32,250 nt of DNA from Alistipes sp. (GTDB lineage: Bacteria > Bacteroidota > Bacteroidia > Bacteroidales > Rikenellaceae), in NCBI GenBank assembly GCA_017465055.1, contig JAFTWZ010000042.1, positions 1-32,250 on the forward strand. Direction: 5' to 3'. A model generated the notes under the pieces. That model was not told the DNA's origin, did not search any database, and was given only the letters and a program-made list of their open reading frames with translations. Both the position numbers and the translations under genes were made by a program. Position 1 is the stretch's first letter; each line of letters starts with the position of its first letter. Positions 8,217 through 16,268 of this stretch are shown here, one piece after another.

Positions 8217-8336
8217 ATGAAAGTAAATGAGTATTTTGCACCCGATATCGAGGTGTTGTATCTAAGTGTTGAGCAGGGTTTTTTGATTTCGAACCTTGAG
8301 GATATAGATGATGAAAATCCAGATCAGGAGTGGTAA
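8217..8336 (+). CDS. Small acidic ORF before the surface lipoprotein
   Basis: A 39-residue ORF beginning MKVNEYFAPDIEVLYLSVEQ and ending in an acidic DENPDQEW tail. It has the layout of short Bacteroidales peptides (basic start, ..APEIEV.. core, Gly-Phe, acidic Asn-Pro-rich end with a final Trp) that I recall preceding large surface or fimbrillin-like lipoproteins. Its stop is 17 nt before the ATG chosen for the next gene, and it uses the same strand, so translation may be coupled. It has no signal peptide or membrane helix. Whether it is a functional peptide or a translational leader is unknown. Confidence 0.6.
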   Translation: MKVNEYFAPDIEVLYLSVEQGFLISNLEDIDDENPDQEW

Positions 8337-8353
8337 TTAAAATGGATGAGGAT

Positions 8354-11300
8354 ATGAAGAGAATTTATGCTATTACGCTAATCGTGTTGATTGCTCTTGC
8401 AGCGTGTACGACCACTGACGACAGCCTCGAGGCAATCGCCGTGTCGCGACCTTCGAAGTATAAGGAGCTTACTGCCTTGTTTGGCGAGCAGACGCGAACC
8501 TATGTCGAGGAGAGTAAGTATCTCTACTGGCACGAGGATGATCGTCTTTCGGTCTTCTATGGCGACGATGTCAACAATGAGTACAAGTTCGAGGGCATTA
8601 CGGGCGACAAGGGTGGCACCTTCGCTGTAGTTACCGAGGGGACTGCTGATGCGACTATGTCGCTCGATAGAATCTATGCCCTATATCCCTACGACTCTAC
8701 GGCTACTATCTCGGAGCAGGGCGATATATGCTATTCCCTGCCAGCTACGCAGCACTACGCGTCGGATAGTTTCGGTAAGGGGGCTAATGCTATGGTGGCC
8801 GTCACCGAGAGCACCGAAGATAGGGAGCTATATTTCAGCAACCTATGTGGCTACCTCAAGGTAAAGCTCTACGGTAATATCCTTGTTAAGAGCATCGAGC
8901 TGAAGGGCAATGGTGGCGAGAAGATTGTGGGCGCGGCTACTATTAGTACCTCGACAGACCAGGCGCCTGCCATTGTTATGTTCGAGGATGAGGACACAGA
9001 TGAGAGCAGTGGCGAGGGTAAGAGTATCACGCTCGACTGTGGTGAAGGCGTGGCCATAGGTGCTACGGCCGACGAGGCCACAACCTTCTGGTTTACGCTT
9101 CCTCCTACGACCTTCAGCGAGGGTATCACCATCACGGTGACAAGTAGCCGTGACGAGACCTTCGTGAAGTCTACGCAGAAGAGCGTCACCATAGGTCGTA
9201 ACACTATCCAGCCTATGGCGGCGTTGGAGATGACCGGCAGAGGTAGTATTATCGCTACACTCCACGCTACTTTCGACCCTATATTTAAGTCGTGCTCGTC
9301 TATCAAGGAGTTTGCGCAGTATGTCGACCAGATGCTTGAGGTCAAGGGTGTTGTCAACGCCGGTGTCAGCGGTAATACGGCCTATGCGTGCCTCGATGGT
9401 GGTTTTGTTGTTGCCTGGACCTACGACGAGTGGCCCGCCTCTTCGGTCGACCATTCCACACTTTCGGCCCAGTCGTTGGTCGAGGCTGCCACTGCGCGTA
9501 TCTCGGCGGAGCACAACTTTATAGGCCAGGGCTTGAGTAGAAATCTCAAGGTGGGCATCCTGAACCAGACGTCGGAGGATAACAACGATCAGTTCCCTGC
9601 GTGGAAGAACCTCTTTAATGAGCTACAGAGTAGCTTTACGCAGGCTGGCTTCGATGTCACTATTGTCGAGCGCGATAGTCTCACCTATGACTTCTATCAG
9701 AATGAGTTCTTCGACTACGACGTCATCTTGTGGAACACCCACGGTATGTATAGCTTTTTGGGTTGGAGTACGGACCACTGGTTCTTGGGCGCCGAGGCTT
9801 CCAGTCCATTGTCGGGCGGCGATGGAAACTACGATGTCGATGGTTGGTTGGACACTGGCACGATAGGTCGTATCGTTTGGAGTAATGGTAAGACCTACGA
9901 GATGGTCTCGGAGGAGCACTTTAGGGCCTCTACGAAGCGTTTCAATAGCAATGCTATCATCTTTGCATCGGCGTGTCTCTCGTTGTGTGGCAACGACAAC
10001 GTCTTTGACATATTCCACGAAAAGGGGTTGGCCACCTACTTGGGCTACAACGACAAGACGTGTGTCTCGGGCCAGGCGGCTGTTGAGTTCTATAAGGGTA
10101 TGCTCCAGGGTATGACTGTTCGCGAGGCTTATGATAGGCTCGATGATGGTTATAAGCAAGATAAGCATACGTATGCTAACCAGCCAGATAATGACCACAA
10201 TGCCGTGCTACAGATTCGTGGCGACGAGAATCTATGTATTGCTCACCCAGAACTTACTACCAAGAGTCCCATTATTATGGATGAGAATATCCTCTTCACT
10301 AGTAGGGTCAAGGCGTGGAACGATGCTATTGTCGGCTCTATGGGCTTCTTGTGGGCTAAGGGTAGCGATCTGACCGAGGGCGCGGAGCTTAGCATCGACA
10401 ATGGAGAGTGCCGCGTGGTATACGACGATGGTTGTGAGCCTGAAGGTATGCGAGAGTTTACGTTTACGGCGGAGGTGCCGCTAAGCAGTGGTGAATATAC
10501 GTTTACTGCCGACGAGGTCTACTATTGCCGCTCCTATGCTAAGATAGGCGACTACTATATCTATGGTGATGTTCAAGCTTTCGTTACAGGCAATAATAGT
10601 GATAATATTATATACTATACGTCTATCGATAACCAATGCGTCGAACCTAAATTTATTAACATTGGTTCAGCTATACGTGTGTCGAATACCTATAAAGATG
10701 GTTTAGGTATACTCGTCTATGACTGTGCAATCACACGCACACGTTCCCATATTTTTGGAAGTCGTAGCAGTTATGTTAAGAGTGTAGTACTACCACGCAC
10801 AGTGACAGAAATATCCTATGATGCATTTAATAACTATCAGCATCTTGAGAGTGTTACGCTTCCAGCATCTTTGAAGACTATAGGTGCTGCTGCATTTGCA
10901 GAGTGTAGAGCCCTCGAAAAAATAGATATCCCTGATGGGGTAACGAGTATAGGTGAAAAAGCATTCAGTGGATGTAGCAATTTGAAAGATATAGATTTGC
11001 CTGAGTCTCTTGTAGAGATTCCATATCGTGCATTTGCCGATTGTGATGCACTGTACGATATTACAATCCCTGAGAGTGTTGTAAAGGTTGGCTCTTATGC
11101 TTTTTCGTATTGCAACAACCTTAAGAGGGCAAAAATAGGATTGGGGGTTACTACACTCGAGAATGATGTGTTCAGAGACTGCGTGAGCCTGGAGAGTGTA
11201 GATATGGGCGAAAATATTACCTATTTGGGTAATGGAGCTTTTAATGGCTGTTCAAGCCTAAAGAGTATTGTAATACCCGATGGTGTACGAGAAATTAGAC

Positions 11301-11959
11301 CTCATACCTTCCATAAGGCCAAGAGTTTGGAGAGTATAACTTTTGGAGCCAGTGTTGAAAATATTATGAAAAATGCATTTAGCGAGTGCGAAAAATTACA
11401 AAATGTTGTTATCCCAAATGGAGTTACAACAATAGGTGATTGTGCATTTTATCGGTGCTCGGGTTTAAAAAGCATTACCCTACCCAATAGTATTACGACA
11501 ATGGGAATGTCTCTATTCGAAGATTGTACAAGTCTGGAACAGATAAATTTCCCCTCTAATTTGACAATGATACCTGCATGTTTTGCGAGTGGCTGCACAA
11601 AATTGAGTAGTGTTACTATCCCAGATGGAGTAGAAATTATTAAAGAAAGTGCATTCTATTATTGTAAATCTTTGACTGATTTTAATATTCCTGATAGTGT
11701 ACGTGAAATTGGAGATGGGGCATTTGCTCACTGTCCTGGACCAAGTAAAATTACTATCCATGCAGGGGTGACTAAACTTGCCGGTTGGGCTCTAGATTGT
11801 ACTAATTTAAAAGAGGTGCATTTCAAGCCTGTAACACCTCCAATAGGAGGTTATTATCCCTTTGGAAAAAGGTATGTTAGAGTCTATGTCCCCTATAATT
11901 CAGTGGGAGCGTATAGGAAATTTTATGGGGAGAAAGTATACAATATTTTGGGTGAGTAG
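8354..11959 (+). CDS. Surface lipoprotein: fimbrillin-like, clan-CD peptidase-like and BspA-like LRR domains
   Basis: A 1201-residue predicted lipoprotein (signal MKRIYAITLIVLIALAAC). ATG 8342 would add four residues; a GTG at 8330 overlaps the small ORF and is less likely. Residues ~30-300 resemble the fimbrillin/Mfa-like beta fold (YALYPYDSTA, FWFTLPPTTF). Residues ~390-620 look like a clan-CD cysteine peptidase: a strand ending DVILWNTHGMY with His463-Gly, then AIIFASACLSL with Cys541, the classic His/Cys dyad spacing, then ATYLGYNDKT and GMTVREAY as in CHAT/gingipain-type folds. An Fn3-like segment follows. From residue ~806 come about 16 LRR_5 repeats of 23 residues, ending in VRVYVPYNSVGAYRKFY. 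It would be displayed at the cell surface. Peptidase activity is inferred, not shown. The repeat part is visibly more A+T-rich than the first two thirds. Confidence 0.75.
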   Translation: MKRIYAITLIVLIALAACTTTDDSLEAIAVSRPSKYKELTALFGEQTRTYVEESKYLYWHEDDRLSVFYGDDVNNEYKFEGITGDKGGTFAVVTEGTADATMSLDRIYALYPYDSTATISEQGDICYSLPATQHYASDSFGKGANAMVAVTESTEDRELYFSNLCGYLKVKLYGNILVKSIELKGNGGEKIVGAATISTSTDQAPAIVMFEDEDTDESSGEGKSITLDCGEGVAIGATADEATTFWFTLPPTTFSEGITITVTSSRDETFVKSTQKSVTIGRNTIQPMAALEMTGRGSIIATLHATFDPIFKSCSSIKEFAQYVDQMLEVKGVVNAGVSGNTAYACLDGGFVVAWTYDEWPASSVDHSTLSAQSLVEAATARISAEHNFIGQGLSRNLKVGILNQTSEDNNDQFPAWKNLFNELQSSFTQAGFDVTIVERDSLTYDFYQNEFFDYDVILWNTHGMYSFLGWSTDHWFLGAEASSPLSGGDGNYDVDGWLDTGTIGRIVWSNGKTYEMVSEEHFRASTKRFNSNAIIFASACLSLCGNDNVFDIFHEKGLATYLGYNDKTCVSGQAAVEFYKGMLQGMTVREAYDRLDDGYKQDKHTYANQPDNDHNAVLQIRGDENLCIAHPELTTKSPIIMDENILFTSRVKAWNDAIVGSMGFLWAKGSDLTEGAELSIDNGECRVVYDDGCEPEGMREFTFTAEVPLSSGEYTFTADEVYYCRSYAKIGDYYIYGDVQAFVTGNNSDNIIYYTSIDNQCVEPKFINIGSAIRVSNTYKDGLGILVYDCAITRTRSHIFGSRSSYVKSVVLPRTVTEISYDAFNNYQHLESVTLPASLKTIGAAAFAECRALEKIDIPDGVTSIGEKAFSGCSNLKDIDLPESLVEIPYRAFADCDALYDITIPESVVKVGSYAFSYCNNLKRAKIGLGVTTLENDVFRDCVSLESVDMGENITYLGNGAFNGCSSLKSIVIPDGVREIRPHTFHKAKSLESITFGASVENIMKNAFSECEKLQNVVIPNGVTTIGDCAFYRCSGLKSITLPNSITTMGMSLFEDCTSLEQINFPSNLTMIPACFASGCTKLSSVTIPDGVEIIKESAFYYCKSLTDFNIPDSVREIGDGAFAHCPGPSKITIHAGVTKLAGWALDCTNLKEVHFKPVTPPIGGYYPFGKRYVRVYVPYNSVGAYRKFYGEKVYNILGE
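10769..11875 (+). repeat. About 16 tandem BspA-type leucine-rich repeats
   Basis: Coding repeats of roughly 69 nt (23 residues) with consensus L-x-x-I-x-I-P-x-x-V-x-x-I-G-x-x-A-F-x-x-C-x-x. The copies have diverged at DNA level, and the last two are irregular (one is a residue shorter). This is the Treponema pallidum/BspA LRR class, linked in the literature to host or matrix binding. Confidence 0.85.
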
Positions 11960-12042
11960 CATGGTCTGCTAAATGGAAGTTAATGGGGTAGGCTGGTCGG
12001 TGCGGCTTTGTAGTTGTCGCTCTATGAGATTCCCGCGCTCAC

Positions 12043-12069
12043 AACGTTTGTTCGGAGTGAACGTTTTTT
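12043..12069 (+). terminator. Terminator between the surface lipoprotein and the CRISPR-Cas locus
   Basis: AACGTT (12043-12048) pairs with AACGTT (12060-12065) around an 11-nt loop whose edges can wobble-pair, followed by a run of T to 12069. It lies about 85 nt after the lipoprotein stop and isolates cas10 from it. Confidence 0.5.
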
Positions 12070-12209
12070 CTGGACTTTTTTTGATATGTCAAAATTAGTT
12101 ACTACATTTATAGTGCCAAAGTGAGGTGTTCAAAACCTTGGCATCTGCTTTACTTATGTCAACTTCGACAAAATAGTAGCGTATATAAGGAAAATTATTG
12201 TGTAATATT

Positions 12210-13838
12210 ATGTGTAATACAACTACTTTTACCCTGCCTCGTGGGGTGGAGACATTCTACGTGATTAGTGGCTCGCTGGCGCATATTCAGCGTTTCATAT
12301 ACGACACCACGTCGAAGGGCGCTTTGAAGAATCTTAGGGGACGGTCGTTCTACCTTACGCTCCTGACGCGTGCTATATGCGACAGGTTACTTCGCGAGCT
12401 CAATATCACGCACGATGCCCTTCTCTATAACTCGGGTGGTACGTTCTGTATCATTGCTCCATATGTCGATGGTGTTGAGGAGCGTTTGGCCAATGTGATA
12501 AAGGAGATCAGAAAGAGCGTGTCGCAGATGGTCGGTGACGATATCGTAAATATCTGCACCATCGAGGCCACACGTACTGAGCTGGACGAGCAGTGTGTCA
12601 AGGTCTTCGAGCGTCTATTTAAGATGAAGCATCGCTCGAAGTATAATCAATACGGTGGGGAGGGTAATCATAGTGTAATCTTCAAGCCGAGAAGTCAGTG
12701 CGGGAACAGGTCGTATGATGGTATCTGCGCATCTCTGCGCGATGCCGAGGCTATTTTGGTATCTCCTACTAAGTTGTTGAACCTCTCTGGTAGTGTCACG
12801 TGCGAAGATATGGGGTGTTTAGGTAGCTACTTCTATTTTGGCAAGGTGAATGAGCTATCTAAAGTCACCACCTCAGGGGCCTATTTGCTACTCATCAACG
12901 ATGCTCCAGCACCGCAAGGGTGCGTGTTGCCCACCTATCGCGAGTTTATCGCAGGTAGCGGTACTAAGGCAAACTCTTTTGAGGAACTATTTGATGGCGA
13001 GGAGTCATCGCACACACAGCTTGCCGTTATGCGTATGGATGTTGATAACCTCGGTATACTATTGCGTTCGGCTATGGCGCGTGAGAATACCGCTTTGCAG
13101 GATTATGCTGCCTTCAGCCACAAGTTGGATAGCTACTTCAAGGGCGAGGTGGACGTTTTGTGGAAGAAGAAGTATGCCGAGTCTACGGTTATCATCTACG
13201 CTGGTGGCGACGACCTATTTATTGTGGGCGAGTGGGAGCAGATGCTCGAGTTTATGGGAGAGATTCGCCAGGGCTTTAAAAAGGAGTTTAAAAATAATGC
13301 CTCTATGAGCGTCTCCGCAGGCGTAGTGTTTACTGCTGTTAAGTTTCCTATTATTCGTGCTGCCGAGCTTGGTGGCGACGAGGAGGGCCGCGCTAAGGGC
13401 TTCGAGTTTTGCGGTAAGGAGAAGAATGCCATCTCCATTTTCGAGACTCCGTTGCGTTGGGATAGTGAGTATAACTGGGTTATGGAGTATAAGGACGAGC
13501 TTGTAGGGTTGGTTAATGGCGGTTATATCGAGAGGGCCTTTATACAGTATATCCTGCAGCTCAACGAGAATATAACGTTTGTAGATGGTAAGATTACACC
13601 TATCAAGTATGTCTGGCAGTCGGCTTACGATATAAGCCGTATGGCTGAGCGTAGGAGTAAGAAGGGCGATAATGATGCTGGTGTTAGTTTTATGAAGAGT
13701 TGTGTTGCAGATGTGATGTCGGGCAAGACTCTTCGTGGTAACGGTGTTGTGACTCCCTACCATACGCTTCAGCTTATCATCATTGCTGCGCGACTTGCGG
13801 AGATGACGCTATGGAAAAATAATGACAAAAAAATATAA
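12210..13838 (+). CDS. cas10: Type III-A Cas10/Csm1 without HD domain
   Basis: A 542-residue large subunit of the Csm complex. The N-terminus goes straight into the first Palm domain (residues ~10-95: FYVISGSLAHIQRFIY, KGALKNLRGRSFYLTLL), the usual Csm1 sequence found after the HD domain. A degenerate Cys-containing segment follows at ~165-200. Palm 2 has the MRMDVDNLG motif and an intact cyclase motif GGDD at 332-335; a helical C-terminal domain ends the protein. Family members are usually 750-850 residues with an N-terminal HD nuclease; here it is absent, and the 250 nt upstream hold no HD ORF. The complex should therefore make cyclic oligoadenylates on target RNA binding but lack Cas10 DNase activity. 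The frame opens at TTG 12198; ATG 12210 is preferred. Confidence 0.93.
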   Translation: MCNTTTFTLPRGVETFYVISGSLAHIQRFIYDTTSKGALKNLRGRSFYLTLLTRAICDRLLRELNITHDALLYNSGGTFCIIAPYVDGVEERLANVIKEIRKSVSQMVGDDIVNICTIEATRTELDEQCVKVFERLFKMKHRSKYNQYGGEGNHSVIFKPRSQCGNRSYDGICASLRDAEAILVSPTKLLNLSGSVTCEDMGCLGSYFYFGKVNELSKVTTSGAYLLLINDAPAPQGCVLPTYREFIAGSGTKANSFEELFDGEESSHTQLAVMRMDVDNLGILLRSAMARENTALQDYAAFSHKLDSYFKGEVDVLWKKKYAESTVIIYAGGDDLFIVGEWEQMLEFMGEIRQGFKKEFKNNASMSVSAGVVFTAVKFPIIRAAELGGDEEGRAKGFEFCGKEKNAISIFETPLRWDSEYNWVMEYKDELVGLVNGGYIERAFIQYILQLNENITFVDGKITPIKYVWQSAYDISRMAERRSKKGDNDAGVSFMKSCVADVMSGKTLRGNGVVTPYHTLQLIIIAARLAEMTLWKNNDKKI

Positions 13839-13843
13839 TCGCT

Positions 13844-14347
13844 ATGAACAACTATCAGAGAAACGACAGACGAAATGGTCAAGGTGGTGGCCAGTGGTAT
13901 GGTCAACAAAACGGCCAGGGTGGTGGCAATAAAGGTGATAAACCTGCGAAGAATTACGCGATTTCCGGTAGATTTAAATCCGAGTGGATTACTACGGGCG
14001 TAAATGACGCTTGTATGGAGCTATGCGAAGAGCTGGCCAAAGATATGGTTGATAAGAGGGTCTCTTCGTCATTCTTGCGTAACATCTTTGGTGAGCTTCG
14101 TCGCCTCGAGGCTGGCAATTTCGAGAATCATCTTTCTGAGTTTGTTATGCTACGTCCCAAGATGGCCTATGCCTGTGGTCGTGCTATTGAGTGCAATCCT
14201 AAATCGAAGGATGTCCTTGAAGCTCTGCTTGAGTTCTACAAGCAAATGGCGAAAGAAGTGAAGACTACTGCGCATTTCAAGAATCTGGTGAGCGTTATGG
14301 AGGCTATTGTGGCTTTTCATAAGGCATTTGGTGGTAGCAGTAAATAA
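13844..14347 (+). CDS. csm2: Csm2, small subunit of the type III-A complex
   Basis: A 167-residue protein, a little long for Csm2 (usually ~120-150). The first ~37 residues are a Gly/Gln/Asn/Arg-rich low-complexity tail (NGQGGGQWYGQQNGQGGGNK). The rest is the helical Csm2 core, with KMAYACGRAIECNPKSKDVLEALLEFYKQM matching the family's C-terminal helices. In the complex Csm2 forms the inner filament along the crRNA-target duplex. Its start lies 5 nt after the cas10 stop, and csm3 follows 23 nt downstream. The tail may be a disordered RNA-binding extension. Confidence 0.88.
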   Translation: MNNYQRNDRRNGQGGGQWYGQQNGQGGGNKGDKPAKNYAISGRFKSEWITTGVNDACMELCEELAKDMVDKRVSSSFLRNIFGELRRLEAGNFENHLSEFVMLRPKMAYACGRAIECNPKSKDVLEALLEFYKQMAKEVKTTAHFKNLVSVMEAIVAFHKAFGGSSK

Positions 14348-14370
14348 TAATCTCAAACAACTACACAACT

Positions 14371-15075
14371 ATGGCAAAGAAGACTATTATAGGTACACGA
14401 CTTGTTAAGAAGATAAAGTTTACGGCGACTATCGAGCTGCTTAGTGGTCTGCATATTGGCGGTACGAACACCTCGATGGCTATCGGTGGCGTTGATAACT
14501 TTGTTGTCCGCAACCCGGTAGATATGAAGCCCTATATCCCTGGTAGTTCGCTTAAGGGTAAGATGCGTTCGTTGTTGGAGCTTGCCTATGGCGAGCACAA
14601 TAATGGCGGAGTATCGGACTCTACCGCCACGCGTAGTGGCGCACTCTTTGGCGTGGGAGCGGCGAGCAGAGACGAGAATGCTCACCCCTCGCGTCTTATT
14701 GTCCGCGATGCTATATGGATCGACACCAATGTTAATTTCGATAAGACCGACCTCTACTTGGCCGAGAGTAAGACCGAGGTGAACATCGACCGTATCACCT
14801 CGCGTGCCAACCCACGTACCCAGGAGCGAGTACCTCGTGGTGCACAATTCCGTTTCGAGGCTGTGCTGAACATCTTCGAGTATAAGTATAGGCAGAAGAA
14901 TGATGATGGTAGTGTGACGCACGGTGTCGAGGTTGAGAACGAGAAGCAGTATCGCGAGGATATCCTAAAGGCTATAGAACTTCTCGAGAATGATTATTTG
15001 GGAGGTCACGGCTCACGAGGCTATGGTCACGTGTGTTTCTTGGATTTGACAGAAGAGGTGGTCTATAAGGCATAA
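14371..15075 (+). CDS. csm3: Csm3, backbone and target-RNA-cleaving subunit
   Basis: A 234-residue Cas7-group RAMP protein. The SGLHIGG start of the RAMP fold, then AIGGVDNFVVR with Asp42, correspond to the catalytic Asp loop of Csm3 (D33 in the streptococcal proteins). The IPGSSLKGKMRSLLE motif and the Gly-rich GGHGSRGYGHV near the C-terminus complete the family pattern. Repeated copies coat the crRNA and cut target RNA at 6-nt steps. Retention of D42 suggests active RNA cleavage. The gap to csm4 is 206 nt, far larger than the other gaps of this operon, because of a foldback insertion. Confidence 0.95.
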   Translation: MAKKTIIGTRLVKKIKFTATIELLSGLHIGGTNTSMAIGGVDNFVVRNPVDMKPYIPGSSLKGKMRSLLELAYGEHNNGGVSDSTATRSGALFGVGAASRDENAHPSRLIVRDAIWIDTNVNFDKTDLYLAESKTEVNIDRITSRANPRTQERVPRGAQFRFEAVLNIFEYKYRQKNDDGSVTHGVEVENEKQYREDILKAIELLENDYLGGHGSRGYGHVCFLDLTEEVVYKA

Positions 15076-15083
15076 AAAACTAA

Positions 15084-15274
15084 AGGTAGGTTCTATAAAT
15101 TAGGTCGAGTTGATTTTGAAGAGTATTTTGAGGATATTTCTCATTTTTTCCGAAGGCGCAATACGAGTATTGGAACTGAGGAAAAGTGAGGAAGATACCA
15201 AAATGAATTCAAAGGCAACCGAAATAGAATCTGCCTAAAACGCAAACTAATTTACTAATTTATAGAACATACCT
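15084..15274. mobile_element. MITE-like foldback element between csm3 and csm4
   Basis: Terminal inverted repeats AGGTAGGTTCTATAAATTAG (15084-15103) and its near-complement (15255-15274) match at 19 of 20 positions. Inside, a second set of arms (15111-15151 against 15180-15220) pairs around a perfect apex CAATACGAGTATTG (15159-15172). The right arm holds about 30 extra nt, so the fold is asymmetric. TAAA occurs on both sides (15081-15084 and 15274-15277) and could be a target-site duplication. There is no ORF. It is probably a non-autonomous mobile element; an RNA hairpin that regulates downstream csm4 expression is the alternative. Confidence 0.6.
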
Positions 15275-15281
15275 AAAGCAG

Positions 15282-16268
15282 ATGAGAAAGAGTTATAATA
15301 TAGCAAAGTTGTCCTTTGCCTCGGGCATTCACCTCGGCAGTGGCACGGGCGAGGAGTACGACCGCTCTATGCGTTTGCTACTCTCCGACACCATCTCTGC
15401 GGCGCTCTGTAGCGTGTGGGCAGCTGGCGGCAACGAAGTGGAGCCCTTTATGAGTAGTTATCGTCTTAGCTCGGCGATGCCTCTCTACCGTGGACGCCTG
15501 TTTCTCCCGCTGCCGCCCGACAAGTCGTGCGTAGTGCTTAAGGGCGATACAGATGGCAAGCAGCATAAGCGTATTAAGCGTTTGCAGTGGATTGAGCAGC
15601 CGTTGTGGGAGAAGCTGTCTCGCCAGGGTAGCATAACCATTACTGCCGATATGATTAGCGCTTGTGGTAGTGCTATCGCTCAGAGTGACGCCGATAAGAT
15701 ATATATCCAGCGCCAGTCGCTCGAGCAGAAGGTCACCGTGGTCGATGGCGACGATAACGAGCCCTACTACTTCGACCGTATATTCTGGGGCGAGGATGTA
15801 GGTCTCGGTGTGCTCTATGAGTGCGACCAGAGTGCTAAGTCCGATTTCGAGCGCGCCTTCCAGCTCCTGGCAGATAATGGCTTTGGCACACGCCGTACGG
15901 TGGGCAATGGTCTCTTCTCGGTGGCGTTCTCCGAAGTGGAGATAGATGTCGACGAGTCGCTTCAGGGTGTCCAGCTTCTCAGTCTGTGGTATCCTACGGC
16001 CGAGGAGTGGAATCCTGATGCTATGTCGCGCAGTTGCTATGAGGTCGTCTCGCGCGGAGGCTATATCTCTGGTTCGAGCGACATTGCGCAGCGAAAAAAG
16101 ATTAAGAAGAGCGTTAATATGATTATGTCGGGTGCTGTTGTTGCTACTTGCAGCCTTACGGGCGATGTTGTCGATGTTCGTCCCGATGGGTTTGATGCGC
16201 ATCCTGTATGGCGCGATGGTCGTGCTCTCTACCTACCATTTAAAATTCTCTACGACGATGAAGTGTAA
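15282..16268 (+). CDS. csm4: Csm4, crRNA 5'-handle-binding subunit
   Basis: A 328-residue Cas5-group RAMP protein. It opens with the RAMP strand LSFASGIHLGSGTGEEYD and contains RLSSAMPLYRGRLFLPLPP, the Gly-rich loop GFGTRRTVGNGLF (about residues 204-216) and a C-terminal HPVWRDGRALYLPF, all in the order seen in Csm4. It binds the 8-nt crRNA handle and docks Cas10. Csm5 starts inside its last codons (11-nt overlap). The start ATG is 7 nt after the foldback element, so the element lies where a translation signal would be. Confidence 0.92.
   Translation: MRKSYNIAKLSFASGIHLGSGTGEEYDRSMRLLLSDTISAALCSVWAAGGNEVEPFMSSYRLSSAMPLYRGRLFLPLPPDKSCVVLKGDTDGKQHKRIKRLQWIEQPLWEKLSRQGSITITADMISACGSAIAQSDADKIYIQRQSLEQKVTVVDGDDNEPYYFDRIFWGEDVGLGVLYECDQSAKSDFERAFQLLADNGFGTRRTVGNGLFSVAFSEVEIDVDESLQGVQLLSLWYPTAEEWNPDAMSRSCYEVVSRGGYISGSSDIAQRKKIKKSVNMIMSGAVVATCSLTGDVVDVRPDGFDAHPVWRDGRALYLPFKILYDDEV

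Noticed and set aside
11960-12209. Hidden HD domain upstream of cas10
   Set aside because: The 250 nt hold a terminator and stop codons and cannot code for an HD domain.
15378-16202. Long minus-strand frame opposite csm4
   Set aside because: It is fully antisense to a clear csm4; long shadow frames arise here from the GAG/GAC/CTC-rich codon bias. The same holds for the minus frames at 8843-9514 and 28480-29274.
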